DNA of 32,864 nt, taken from the NCBI GenBank assembly GCA_015657535.1, contig JADHZB010000753.1, forward strand, positions 1-32,864. The letters run 5' to 3'. Shown piece by piece: positions 10,820 through 22,765 of the stretch (its first letter is position 1; every line of letters starts with the position of its first letter). Below the pieces are notes generated by a model. It searched no databases, was not told where the DNA came from, and saw only the letters and a program-made list of their open reading frames with translations. The stretch is from Nephromyces sp. MM_2019 (Eukaryota; Apicomplexa; Aconoidasida; Nephromycida). The position numbers and the translations under genes were made by a program.

Positions 10820-11110
10820 CGCAAACGGACACAACACTCTTGCAACTAATCAATGTCCCTACCTACACATGCACAAAGAAACACATAACTCTCTCATAGC
10901 TAATCAAAGACCCTACACACACACGAACAGACACAGCACTCTTGCAACTAACCGAAGACCATACACACACGCTAACAGACACCACACTCTTGCAGCTAAC
11001 CAAAGACCCTACACACACACACAGACACAACACTCTCGCAATTAACTAAACCCCCCCACCTAAAGCCTAAAAACACACACAAGCACTCTCGCAACTAGCT
11101 AAACGCCCCT
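10820..11110. repeat. Six-unit CA-core minisatellite
   Basis: The unit CACTCTTGCAACTAACCAAAGACCCTACACACACA recurs in diverged form at about 10832, 10886, 10938, 10986, 11029 and 11085. Spacing is about 43-56 bp, varying with the CA tail. It lies directly left of the CpG-rich island. Confidence 0.75.
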
Positions 11111-11645
11111 CATTTTGCACACCTCATGAACGCCTGTCTTCTCTGCCACTCGCGGCATAACCGTGTCTACCAAAAAGTTGCTCTGCTTTGGCTCGCGACG
11201 GAATATCTTTCAAAACTCCAGCGCATTGCGAGGACGCCTCGAGGATCTGCTTCGTGTCTTCCCAACAAAATCGTTGATTTCACCCCGGTGGGACTTCCCT
11301 GGAGCATAACGCGGCGCTCTACGCCAATCGCCGAATCCGCCGGTCGTCACGACACCCCCCTTTTGCTTGGTGTGCAAAAGTTAATGCTGTTTCCGAAAAC
11401 TCTCACATCTCCCGTTCCCACATATAATATAGAGCACTCGCCCCATGAAAAACGCAGCAGGAAAACCAAAACCCGCCAAACGACGGCGGCTCTCCCTCGT
11501 CGTAACATCCCAGCGGGGGCTGCGGTCCCTGTCAATGGCATTAACACAAGCGGTCTTACACAAGGTTTGTTGATCTCTCTCCTTCCTCTCTCTCTGCTGA
11601 CGCGCGTGTGATTGGCTGTTAAAATTGCGCCGTTGCACGGACCCC
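11111..11645. promoter_or_regulatory. CpG- and GC-rich island, possible divergent promoter
   Basis: By eye count there are roughly 45 CpG in about 530 bp, far more than in flanking DNA. An inverted CCAAT-type box (GATTGGCT) lies near 11611. Dinucleotide polarity flips here: mostly CA on the plus strand to the left, TG and T-rich to the right, as expected if transcription diverges from this point. Stop-poor frames exist on both strands (161 codons at 11126-11611 plus; 104 and 101 codons minus at 11347-11686), but high GC explains them and none shows a family motif. A GC-rich exon is the alternative. Confidence 0.4.
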
Positions 11646-12786
11646 CGTGTGTAAGATACATATTGGGGGTGTTGTGGTATATACATATATATGTGGAGTA
11701 TATGGAAAGTAGAGAGTGGCCGTGTGTAACCCTCCAGATCGTGGTCCCATTCTCCTCTCTCCCCGAGGAGCCGTCGTGGCTGCTGCTACTATTGTTGCTG
11801 GTGGTGGTCGTGGTGATACACTACATGTGTGTTGTGGTGGTAGTGTGTGGGTGTCTGTTTTTTGCTGTAATGAGTTGTATGCCGTCTTGAATTTTATGCT
11901 GCTCCCCTCTCCTCCCTCTTTCCCTCTCTCCATGAAGGGACTGTATATACACTAGTTACACTGCACGCCACAAGTGCCAGTCTGTGTCTATCATCCAGAT
12001 TGAGTTTGCTGTGCAGTGGTGGTCATTGTGCATCACACATTCATGGTATATATGTGTATATATACACGCACACACATATATAAGCACACACTTATATATA
12101 TTTGCTAACATATATATACTATCAAATAGTATTTATATTGTTGACTGTCGCTTAGTCATTTATAAGAACCCACTTTTTGGGGTGTGTGTGTGATGGCGAA
12201 CATACCATATTTATAATATTTATGTGTTGAGTATGTGCTCCCAAGTGGCCTCCCCCCCTCCCCCAATAAAACATACCCTCAGCTACGCAAGAAGGATAAA
12301 TTGTGATGTATTTGGCCTAAAGTAGTTACTTGTAGGTGCTGAGTGCTTGTCTGAGTCTCTGTTTTCCTCCGTCTTTGCTGATTAGGGCTTGTCAACTTAA
12401 GTGTTTTCGCTCCCCATGATGTGAGTGGTAGTGCGTTTGGTATGCGTTTACTCCAGAGGTGAAGTGAGACGGCATTTTACAATAAGTTGCTGCTGTGATA
12501 AGATCGTTTGTTGCTCTTTTTTTAAATCCGCCTTGGACCCTCGTTAGCAAGGTTTGACGCATGATAAAAAGACTGACTTAATCTAGCATATTGCACATGC
12601 ACGGGGTGTGCATTATTTGCTTCACCGTAGGTGCTCCATTGTGTGTGCGGGCCCACGAAAAAAATAGTTTTCTGCCCCTTTATGGCGTACAAAATAATGT
12701 TTTTAAATATACAATGTATATTTGATTGGTAATGCGTTATGACTGATAGAAAAGAGTCTGTCTAGCGAAAAAGAGTGAAGTGGAGT

Positions 12787-12937
12787 GCATTCAAGATAAC
12801 AAAGAGTTGCAGCCTGAAATGCAGTCAAGATAGTAGCAAGTTTCAGCCTGGATTCCATCCAAGATAGCGGCGAGTTTCCACCTAATCTACAGCCCAAATA
12901 GCTGCCTGGATTCCACCCAAGATAATATCGAGGACTC
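12787..12937. repeat. 34-bp tandem repeat, about 4.5 units
   Basis: Units start at 12787, 12821, 12855, 12889 (shortened by 10 bp) and 12913. The shared pattern is TCAAGATAG, then CRAGTT, then CAGCCTGGATT. Unlike most arrays here it has no TG/CA core. The minus-strand frame across it is open but 34 bp is not a multiple of three, so peptide repeats are not conserved. Confidence 0.85.
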
Positions 12938-13824
12938 AGACAAAAAATTGAGGAATAATTACTGTTCACAACGTATATATAAGATGAAAATCCTGCCTTG
13001 ATGCGCATGCTTGAAAAGTCTGCTTGCCTAGCAGGAGAGACACCTACTTGTGCACCAAGGCGGTATCATTATGTTAATGTGTTGTTACGTATATGAGAAG
13101 GTATTTTTCAAGTTTCTCATGAAAAAAATGCAGAATTAGATTGCCGCAATTAAGCAAAAAGTATCCTGCTGAGACACACCCTTAGACTGTTTTGTATTGC
13201 ACCCACGGGACTTGCGTGATACGTGCCTGTCATATCTCCGAGTATGTGTATTGTTTTTTTTGTGCCAGATTTTGATTGTTAAAATTATACATTTGAAGAT
13301 AGGCTACCCATGTTGTCTTTTTTGTTGGTAGATAGAGTTTAACGAGTCTGCGAAACGCTATGCCGGCAGTTTGATGGTTTTTTTTGGGTAGCAATGAGTA
13401 AGCAGAGAGATGTGAGCTTTTTATAATAATTTAAGCCTTGTTATTTGATGTATACGTTGCTAGAATCACTCCAAAGGTATAACCTGGTGGTTGCGGCATC
13501 TATCAATTTTATGGAAAGATTAATGTGGAGACGGCTCTTTTAAGGTGCCGTTGTTTTCTTTGCTTCTTCGTTAGTTTGTGACTAGTTTTTGTGTGCGTGC
13601 AACTCCCGCATATATATACTATTATGGCCTGCCCCAAGGAAACCAAGTGAAAGTTGCATTTAGCAGCATTATTATGTTTTCCCACTGAAGGACATCTTTG
13701 AAATTCGCTTAGCTCTTTGCTGCGTGATATTTTGTGACTGAAAAAGTCCGCACTTGCTGAGTCCTGGAAAGGAGCTTGAATCTACGGGTTGGTAGTGTGG
13801 CGTTACGCATATGCTTGTGAGGTA

Positions 13825-14035
13825 AGTTTGGGGGGGGATTGTTGTGTGTTGGGTTGTTTGGAGTGGGGATTAGGGTGTGGGGGGGGGGTTGATGTTTGTC
13901 TTGAAGTTTTTTGGAGTGGGGATTGGGGGGTTGGGAAGTGTGCTATGTGTTGGATTTTTTCGAGTGTCGATTGGGGGGTTAAGAAATGTGCTCTGTGTGT
14001 GTCGCCTGGGCTTTTTTGGTGGAGGAATGGGATTG
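13825..14035. repeat. G-rich array with GAGTGGGGATT units
   Basis: GAGTGGGGATT-like motifs recur at 13861, 13914 and 13962 (diverged, GAGTGTCGATT), spaced about 50 bp. Runs of 6-10 G lie between them, notably GGGG-ATTA-GGG-TGT-G10 at 13865-13888, a candidate G-quadruplex on the plus strand. The 143-codon open frame crossing it (13789-14220) is Gly/Cys/Trp-rich and is considered spurious. Confidence 0.7.
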
Positions 14036-14819
14036 AGGGAACGATGAAAGCACGTGCATGCTATAAGGTGTGCATCTTCTCATTTCAAACCTTATCTATA
14101 ATGGATGTATCGACTTACTTACGGAGGTACCGGCTTCTCCATAAGCTTGGTTTAGAGAGTGTATTGTTCACTATTGCAGTGAATGAAGAAAACCGATTAG
14201 CGCGTTTCTTATGCTTCTAGTTTCATGAGTTTATTATTTTTAGATGTATACTTCTGCTCTTTGGAAATCAGTGCATTTATGCTATTTTTACCTGCAAAAA
14301 AATAATGCTAGTTTTTTTCAGCGAAGAAAATTGAAGATGCTCTTCTACAGATGTTAATCTACAGATTTTGCTCTTGTTCTATTGCGCACACGGTGGCATG
14401 GTGCATATTTTTAGTGTTTTCGATGCCGTTGTTTGCCGGCCAAGTTGATTTATTTAGAATTTCCCATAGGTTTCAGAGTTTTCGTCTTTTGCTTTTGTTT
14501 TTTCCGAGTTTGCACACTTTGAAGGAAAATTCATCCATAGAGCAGGTTTTATACGAGTTAGAAGGCTACTTTGCTGTGTTAACAATAGGCAAAATATTAC
14601 TAGAAGAAGCTTTCCCCTGTTGTTTGCTTCATTTTCTAGTCTTAGCTCTGATGTATGTATTCTCTGAATGATTTACAAGCGAGAATCTGAGATGATTTGA
14701 AGAGTTTTTGGACGATGCAGTGTCTTCACTTTTTTTGAAGATTTATGCCTTCAGAAGAATATCAATAAGTTCCTGCTTCCTCCCATCTCAGGGTTCGAAA
14801 TATATAGAGTTTTTACAGA

Positions 14820-15062
14820 GGTGAGAGCAGTTGGATTGAGTGGGTGCATAGGGGGATGAGTGGTGATTTGCGTGTGTGAAAGAGCAGCTGGTTGTGGGTG
14901 CAGAAAGGTGATAGCTCATTGTGTGTTAAGTAGTGAGCAGCCACTTGTGTGTATTGCAGAATAACAGCTGTGTGTGTGCAAAGAAGAGTAATGGCTGGTT
15001 GTGTGTAGAGGAGTAAGCAGCTTCGGTGTGCATTGCAGAATGGTAGCTGTATTTTTGTGGAG
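14820..15062. repeat. TG-core minisatellite with GAGCAGCTGG/GTAGCTG units
   Basis: Six to seven diverged units of about 30-36 bp combine GAGYAGCYRSTTGTGTGT with GCAGAAWRGTRATAGCT. Examples lie at 14882, 14934 and 14991. No coding content is apparent. Confidence 0.65.
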
Positions 15063-15362
15063 CAATTTTTGCATCTGCTAGGATTAACCGATTGTTTTAT
15101 GTTTTTGAAATTTAAATGGTGATTTTGCTGGGATAAGCTTTGCTCTAAGAGCCTATATGTTGCTTCATTGCCATTGCTATCTTATGCACTTGCTAGCACT
15201 CAAACTGTGTGTTGTGCTTAGCTTTGATGCTTTCTTGTTTAGGATGTAATCTAGGGAGAAGAGTTTGGCCTTTTTTTGGTTGTAGTGGTTGCTTTCTTCG
15301 TGTGTGTAGTTTAGCGCAATAGCAATTGTGTGTGTGTTTTTAGTGAGAATTGGTAATGTAAC

Positions 15363-15542
15363 ATACTAAATCTTGTGTGTGTGAGCGTTAGTAAGGCCAA
15401 GGAACTCATTACGCGTGTTAGCGTTGATAACACCAATCGTCTCATCTCGTGTCTGAAGCTCTTCAACCCCAATCACCTCATCTCGTGTGCGAAACTTTCC
15501 AATGCCAATCACCTCATCTCGTGTGCGAAACTCTCCAACTCC
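15363..15542. repeat. 36-bp tandem repeat, five units, open on both strands
   Basis: Units start at 15363 (diverged), 15399, 15435, 15471 and 15507. The last two share AATCACCTCATCTCGTGTGC and the following GAAACT. Because 36 is a multiple of three, both strands translate as 12-residue repeats: minus strand [FL]xTRDE[VT]IGxxx, plus strand NxNHLISCxKLx. The minus frame (15366-15581) and plus frame (15375-15719) are both open. Which strand is coding, if either, cannot be decided here. Confidence 0.85.
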
Positions 15543-16419
15543 AAACATGGCACTCTTCTCTCTGAACTCACTGCTTATCAAACAACCACCTCACACTTCT
15601 TTCAACCTCGTCCAGCCTTAACACTGCTTCTCCATTTTCACTCTCTTCACGCTTGTTTTGCCTTAAATTTTCCAACTTTTTCTGTTTCTTTCGCATTTTC
15701 TCCAGCCTTTTACTATTGAGGTTTTATAGTGCACACACCATTCTTCTCTTCTTTTCTAGGTTGTTTTATGAAGGACTGGATAGCCAAAAAAATAAAGGCT
15801 GCCTCCAATTACTTTATTCATTCCAGATTTTGAGAATACTAGAAAAGGGATACTCCCTCTACGAATTCTGGTATAAATATATATAGAGCACCCATTACCT
15901 CTTTGGTGATGAATCTTGAAGCTTCCGTTTCCGTAGTTAATTTATGATTCTCTCTAGACAGCAGACTAGATTTTTGTGCCTGCTAATTAAAAAGTATCTC
16001 TCCTGGGAGTGTCTCATGTCTTGTCTCCATGAAGCTATAGTTTCTTTGTACTGCTTGTTAATTAGGTGCTCTATTTCAGCGTATTTTTCTCTATATTTCA
16101 TCATAAAACACGTGTGTGTGTTTCAACTTTTTGGCTTTTTAAGCCTTTTAGCACATCTCTATTAGAAGTTCAGTCGTACAACAAAAAGAACTGGAAAAAA
16201 TTGAGGATTATAGCACTTTTCTTTGAAGTGTGTGTGTTTGTGTGTTTTATACTTTCATATTATCTGAGAGTATTGTTGAGAACTTAGATGATAGCAGAAA
16301 TATTGAGATTATGCTTAATTTTCGAAGCTTAGTGCCTAAAAGTGCAAGCATATTTGTTATAGGATTGTTCGCTTGAGTACCTTGATGCGTTGTTTGTTAT
16401 GTGAGGGAATGTGGTATAT

Positions 16420-16625
16420 GCCAATATATAGACTTGTATAGGCATAGATATAAGTGAGTTGTGTAGATATATTCCTATATCTAGGCTTATGTACACCTGT
16501 ATGTCTGTAGATACATCTATAGATCCAAGGCCAATATACACGCTTATAGATATAGCAAACATGTACCTACACCTATACACACCTACCTGCTCGTGTATGT
16601 ATCTGCATACGCCTATGTGAAGCTT
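16420..16625. repeat. Degenerate TATAGAC/ACCTATA-type repeat
   Basis: Short units around ATATAGRCTTRTATAG and TACACCTRTA alternate over about 200 bp. A 132-codon minus frame (16329-16727) crosses it. Its N-terminal 38 codons are Lys/Gln/Ser-rich but the rest is repeat-encoded Ile/Tyr/Val, so it is not called a gene. Confidence 0.5.
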
Positions 16626-18997
16626 GATCTTATCGCTAGAAGTTGACCTCTTTTGTGTAAACAGAGTTTTCTTTGCTTGGAGACCTCTTTGTGCTTCTTC
16701 TGTTTTCCATTGCTTTGATTTACTCACAAAGCTTCGCTTTTTTCTTCACTGTGCTTCGTAGCTATATCAAGATGAGGCTGCTATCGATCAGGTTTAACTC
16801 GTTGAAAACCTGATTTTGATATGTATAGCCTAACTTGATTACTACTGCTAGAAAGATCTTTTCCCATGAAACGATGGTTTTTTTCTTGTTTTGATGCTTT
16901 TGCAGAATAAGTAGTTGTGTGTTTTTTTCATTTTCGATTTATGAATCTCTTCGTCTTCATACCTAGTGTGTGTGTGTGTGTGGTGTGTTTTTCTATCAAG
17001 GCATAACACTCGAGCTATTCTTACAAGTTTCATGAAGTTCATGGCATCTGTAGCTTACACGATAAAGCCAAGACTTCATGTTGCTCTGTTGCACTCGCTT
17101 TAGACTAAGCTTGCTATGCTAAAGAATAGCTTTCTTGACTGTTATATAGTTGCTTATCACTTGCTGCTCGGAATCGTGCCTCCCAATCGGAACACACACA
17201 AAGTGCACGATCTTCAGCTTTTAACTGTTGTTTGCCTATTTTTCTGGTGGTCCCGCGAGTGGTTGTTAGTGTACACGAAATTTCTTGTATTGAGTGATAC
17301 GCGCTCGGCACGCACACACAGGCTTTCGCTCGCGTTTTCAATACACACGCACACGTCATCCTGCAATCTCCATATTGTACCCCAGGCACCCGTCAACATG
17401 CTATCTCTACACTAAACATACATACATCTACCAACAAGTGTATAGCACTTATAATTCTATTTATGCTGGGAGACTCGTTTGCCTGTGTGTAGTTCTTTTT
17501 TTCCTTTCTCTGTGTGTGACTTATATCTATTAGATCACTTCATTATGCTTGAATGATACATACAGCACTTATCTGTGAATATGCAGGAAGTTTTGCAGCA
17601 TCAGAGAAAAACTCGTGGTGTATGTATGTGTGCGTAAAACGTATATCGACTACTAGTGGATGAAGATGCAATCGTTATGATGTAGATTCGTTGAATGCTT
17701 CTCTGAGGTAGTTGCTTGTATAGAGGCAGGACTTTTTGTTCTTCCGTGGGTATTTGAGGAAATGGTGCACGTCTAGGCGAAAATGTAGATTGCACGTAGA
17801 GTCAGCGACATCATCATGTTGAGTAGGAGTCTTTAAAGCAAAAATAGGTACGCACACACATAGTGGTTGGTGAAGTGCGTTTTGTTGGTGAAGAGATTCT
17901 GCTTTGATGCTTCTTATTGTTTGATCTTTCTCCTGAAGCCTTGACATGATGATTTATGCGTTTTGGCGAGTTACGTTTAACCTCGTATGTGTGTGAGACT
18001 ACATAAGAAGCTATAATTAGGTTGTTTTTGTGGATAGTATTGGCGTCTTTGGAGTGTTTGTGCCTGTGCGTGTTTGTGTGTGTATGTGCAGATTTGGGCA
18101 AAATCCTTAAATCTTGAATAGTTCATTGCTCTAGCAGCTTCAGTCATTTGGATTTTGCGTGTGTAAGGCGCAGTTGATATTTTGAGAGGAGAATATAGAT
18201 TGAAATACTATATAGAAAATATATGTATATTTATATGTGTATATATTTAAGTGTATATCTCTATAAATGAATCCTTCTCTTTCTATATCTTCATATATAG
18301 AATATACACACACACACAAGCTTCTTTTTTTTGAGATCTTTCTATATTGCTTTCTCGCCTGCGAAGTCTTGCCAAGTGAGCTTACTCCTATTCTATTTAA
18401 ACCTCTTATGGAATGAAATATCCTTGCTGAGATTGCTTATGTTGCTAATACTATAGCAAATATAGTGTGTTGACTCTTTCAATGCTTAGAGGTTTCATCC
18501 AATGAGCCTGAAGTCTCACTTTTCTCTTGGATATTGTAGTATCCTGCTGCTACATCCGTGTGTGTGTGTCTATCAAGAAGCTTGATGTACACTCGTGAAA
18601 AGATTCACAATCTTTACGCTTCAGAACTGAGAGTTTTTCTTCTTGTGCTGTTTTCTCATGTCTTGTTCTTCTTTTTCTTCTACTTTTTTTTTGTCCCTCT
18701 CCGGCCTTTTCTACCTGTTTTTATGGTATCAAGTTCTCTGTAGTATGTTCTGATTTCTACCTTGTGTGCAGTAAGTTTTTTGCGCAACCTGTGTAGATTA
18801 AGGAGAGGTAGCTCTATCACGTTCTTCTTACTTTCTCCGCCGTTATTTCTTTCTTTGAAGGTGCATTCACTCACATTCCTTGCTTTTCTTTTCAAGATTG
18901 CTCTAAAGTATCCACAGTGTTTCCACCAGTTTTTTTTATGCCTCTAACGTATACTTTTATCTTTAATATAGAGGTGTGTCTTTGTTTGTGTGTGTGT

Positions 18998-19146
18998 GAA
19001 GATGTTTCTATCTCATCCTCCAAGACTGTTTTCTGGTTTTGCTAACTGAACTCTTTGAATACCTGTGTGTGAAAGTATGTGCATAGCTGAAGATACTTCT
19101 ATCTCAACCTCCAAGACTGTTTTCTGGTTTTGCTAACTGAACTCAT
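18998..19146. repeat. Two-copy 91-bp-period direct repeat
   Basis: Copies of about 58 bp begin at 18998 and 19089. Both contain CCTCCAAGACTGTTTTCTGG then TTTTGCTAACTGAACTC and are nearly identical. The spacer between them is TG-rich. Confidence 0.85.
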
Positions 19147-19635
19147 TGCTTGTGTATGTGTGTGTGTGTGTGCGTAGTATTTTCATCTTTGTGTGGTGCT
19201 ATTGCTTTTAAAGAGGGCTAAGCTATCGGCACACTTTGCTAATGAAACTTCATTTATCAATCACTGAAGTTGTGTAGCTTATCTTAATTTTCTAGTTTAT
19301 TGGTGCTAAAATTTGATGTACATACACTAGGTGTGTCTTTGTCACATCTTTTCCTATGTGTTGCATCTTTTTATCCGTGTTAATGCAAATTAGTATTGCT
19401 ATTTCCTACTGAGTTTAACGATTAGCAGTATAGTTTATTAGCTTAACGGTATGTGTGCTTCACTCAGCACTTTTTGGCATCTTCAAGATTCTAAAGTTTA
19501 GTCTCTAGAAGAAGCTATGTCTATAAAAAACTTGTGAAACTGTGTTTATACAAGTTTTCTTACCGTTTCCAAGCTGATTCTGCTACTTGAGCAGCAATAC
19601 TAGATAGTTAAAAGTGAAGGGCTACGATTATATGT

Positions 19636-19793
19636 TTGTGTAAGTGTGTGCGAAATTGTATGCAAAATTATGTTCGCGTGTGCAAAATAGTGTTGGTGTG
19701 TACGACCAATTGTGTGCGTGTGTGCGACCAATCGTGTGCGTGTGTGCGATCAATCGTGTGCGTGTGTGCGATCAATCGTGTGTGTGTACATAT
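19636..19793. repeat. 22-bp TG-core tandem repeat
   Basis: The unit GAYCAATCGTGTGCGTGTGTGC occurs at 19704, 19726, 19748 and 19770, with older diverged units back to about 19636. Copies differ by single bases, so the array is young. Short Cys/Val-rich frames across it are repeat translations. Confidence 0.9.
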
Positions 19794-21167
19794 CTTTTTC
19801 TTTGGGACTTTTTTATCTTCATTTTTGGGTTGAATGTTTTCTTTTTTTAGATATTCTGATCTTTTTTCCAACTCTTTCTCATTGTTTTTTGCGGCATATT
19901 CGGCTTAGCTGTGGTGAGGGTATTTTTCCAGCCTTCCGAACTTTTGCTGTTGCTTCGTTATAAACTCGAGTAAAGGTTCTCTTGTCGATTAAGCTCAGCT
20001 GCCTCCTCATGCTCGCACTTTCTTTTTTTCGTTTTTGTAGTTAAAATTCCTTTTTTTGTTTTTTGTTTTTGGGTAAAAAGCGTTGGTTTTGATGTTTATA
20101 TGCCTTCTTTATCTTTGGAAACATCATTTCCTCTCTTTTATTCTTGAAAGTTGCTTTCGGGTTGATTGTTAATGCAGCAAGACTAACTTTTAATGCTGTT
20201 TCTCTGCAGAAAAAACTACTGATTTAACCTTTTTATGCTTTTTTAGAACAGGTATCTTCGTTTATGTGAGTTTAATCTGTGTAAGCGAGTGCTTCGTGTG
20301 CTTAATGTGTGTGTGTGTTACTTTTGATGAGTTCTCTGCTCTTTGAATCGTGGTATTACCCCTGCATTGTTGATTCTGACTTTTTCTGATCTTAGTGAAG
20401 TTGCTTTTATTCTGTAGGCTACTGAGATTAGCTAGCTGATTGTTACTGTTATTTAAAGTTTTGATTTGTGTGTGGATGCGTGTGTGTGTTTGATTTTCTG
20501 TATGTGATTCTGTATGCATTTCTCTGTGTGATTGATTGTGTGCTTACGTGATTAGCTGTGTACGCTTCTGATTGATTTGCGTGTGTTAACTTATGTGCGA
20601 CTCATTGTACTGATCTCTCTATGTGCGTCAGATCTCTTCATATTTTGTCTTGTTTTCACTTTCCTGCTACCTTGAAGTGTGTGCGTATTATATGTGTGTG
20701 TGGTTTTTACTTGCAGTTTGTGCGATTGTAGGTATTTAAAGGTAAGAAAGTAGTTTTCTTAACCAGCAGGAAACATTGAAGCAACGGTGGTATATAGTCT
20801 GACATTTTTTGCGTCTTCTCACGCTGCATTTACGTTAGAGAATAAACGTTTTATATTGCTTTAATAAGTATAAAAGGTGAGCACACTTTTCCCTTTAGTC
20901 CATCCGTGTGTGTGTGAAAAGTGTGCTATTTCTCTGGTTTTTTCTGCATTTTTGCCTGTGATGCCTGCATCTTTGGCTGAAACACTGTATTTTTCGAGAT
21001 TTTCATTGATTTCTAGGTTTTATAACTGAAGACGGACAGTTTTTATGCCAGTGCAATGATAAACTAGAAATGAGTTTTAAAGGAAGGAAGATTTTGTGTG
21101 CAAATGCTAGTGTTAAACCAATGAACTGCGTGTTCTTATGTTGTTTTACAAAAAGGCAATTGACGGG

Positions 21168-21179
21168 GTGTACGTACAC
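21168..21179. repeat. Perfect 12-bp palindrome GTGTACGTACAC, copy 1
   Basis: Lies in GGGGTGTACGTACACTG. The same 17 bp recurs 289 bp downstream, and the 12-bp core recurs at 30548. Confidence 0.85.
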
Positions 21180-21235
21180 TGTTTATTTCATGAATTAATA
21201 GTGTATACGGTGTGTGTGTGTGTGTGGTAGATAGT

Positions 21236-21390
21236 ACAAGATTATAATATAAGCTAGTATATGCTGTAGATGTTAATATAAGCTGATACATTCCACATAA
21301 TAACGTATATACCAACATATACTCGCATATGCTAACATAAACTAACACCTACTAGCATATACTATTATACGCTAACATATGCACACGCAC
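21236..21390. repeat. AT-rich ACATATACTAGCATATGCTA-type repeat
   Basis: About 150 bp of degenerate roughly 10-bp units (GCTAACATA, ACTAGCATAT, CATATACTCG) lie between the first two GTGTACGTACAC palindromes. Confidence 0.6.
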
Positions 21391-21456
21391 ACTGTATTTA
21401 CGCCGCATCTGATGTATTTGCAACGCATGAATGTATTGGAGGAAGCAGTTAAAGGG

Positions 21457-21468
21457 GTGTACGTACAC
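21457..21468. repeat. Perfect 12-bp palindrome GTGTACGTACAC, copy 2
   Basis: Shares the flanks GGGG and TG with copy 1, so 17 bp are identical. Confidence 0.85.
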
Positions 21469-22729
21469 TGATTTCCGGGCTTATTTGTGATGAATTTCAG
21501 CCTCTACAGACTGATTAGCTTCAGTCACTGAGTTTTTTTGGTGTTCGTTGTTTTTCATTGCTTAGTTGAGATTAAATTAGCTTGCCTTCACTACTCGCTG
21601 ATTGTTAATTTTGGAATGCATCGTGATGGAAGGAGGGCAGTAAACTTGTTCATCTTTTTCCCTCTTCTTTTTGTTTTCGTGGAAAATTCCCGAAAATTCC
21701 TGCATTTTGGATGAGGAAGGGGGACAGCACATGGAGGCTTCTTGGTTTCTTTTGTATTTTTTATGGCAGGTATGTGTGTGTGAGTGTTTGAATAGTGTGT
21801 GTCTGCGAGTTTTTTTATTTTTTTGGTGTGTTTCTGAGTGTGTTTGCATCCTGTGTGCGTATGTTTTTGTCAATTTGCCTTTCATCTGTGTTACTTAGTG
21901 TGTCTTTGAGTTCCCTAAAGGGAGACAATCCTGCAAATTTGCACCTACAGTATGCAAATCTAGTTTATGAGTGTGTTTACTTATCTTTTGGAAGCGATAC
22001 GCATGTCAGTGGCTGTTGTTATGAGCCGTCTAGTTGCTCTCAATGTGATTTTATTAGCCTTTCGACATAGCCTCTACACTGCTGTCTTAATCTTGTGTGT
22101 GTTCTCTCTCCAGTCTATGGATGTGGATAAAGAGCTTTGAGCGAAACCTACCACCATTCCATGATTGATACTCCCAGCTGCTACTTGAGCGTTGCTTTTG
22201 GGGTTATTATTCTCCTCTAGTGTCTTGCATTGTTTTATGCGTGTGCAGTGTGTTTTTACCTGCTTCGATCAAACCTGTTGCTATTGATGTATTGCTGCTT
22301 AATCTTGGGCTCCTTGTGTGTTTCTCCTATGTGTTGTTGATGCAACAACTCACTGGTTCTTCATTCTTTATAGCAAACTCGCTTATTTGTGTACTTTTCC
22401 TCCATTTGGCTTGCTCTCCTTCTGATCTTCATTCCGATCTTCTTCACTCTTTGCATCTTGCCCATTTCATCTTCGTCTTTTCTCCCTCGATATCATCTTC
22501 CTCGTCTTCACACTGCACACACATACAATCCCCTCATAATATATATGCCTCTTGATACTTCATCTTCTTGTTGAGTAAATCATATGATAAAACTGATAAT
22601 ATCACGCTACCTTCACTTCGTTTGATGATTTTTTGTAGTGAAAATTTCTTCATGCGGCTTGGTCGATTTAAGATTTTGTGTAATCTTCAGTACGGCTTCT
22701 AGCGGCATTTTTAGTTGCCAGTATAGATA

Positions 22730-22731
<2 letters not shown>

Positions 22732-22761
<30 letters not shown>
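22732..22761. repeat. (TG)15 microsatellite
   Basis: Uninterrupted TG dinucleotides followed by TTTTTGTTTTTG. Similar tracts occur at 23042-23074 and 29618-29660. Confidence 0.95.

Positions 22762-22765
<4 letters not shown>

Noticed and set aside
11126..11611. 161-codon plus-strand open frame in the CpG island
   Set aside because: High GC makes stops rare on both strands here; no motif and competing minus-strand frames overlap it.
13789..14220. 143-codon plus-strand open frame
   Set aside because: Its first half is G-run translation (Gly/Cys/Trp); the short second half has no recognisable feature.
14785..14810. tRNA T-arm (GGGTTCGAAAT)
   Set aside because: The flanking bases cannot form the T stem, and no A box or acceptor stem lies upstream.
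16329..16727. 132-codon minus-strand open frame
   Set aside because: The lysine-rich beginning looks plausible, but most of it is translation of a TATAGAC-type repeat.
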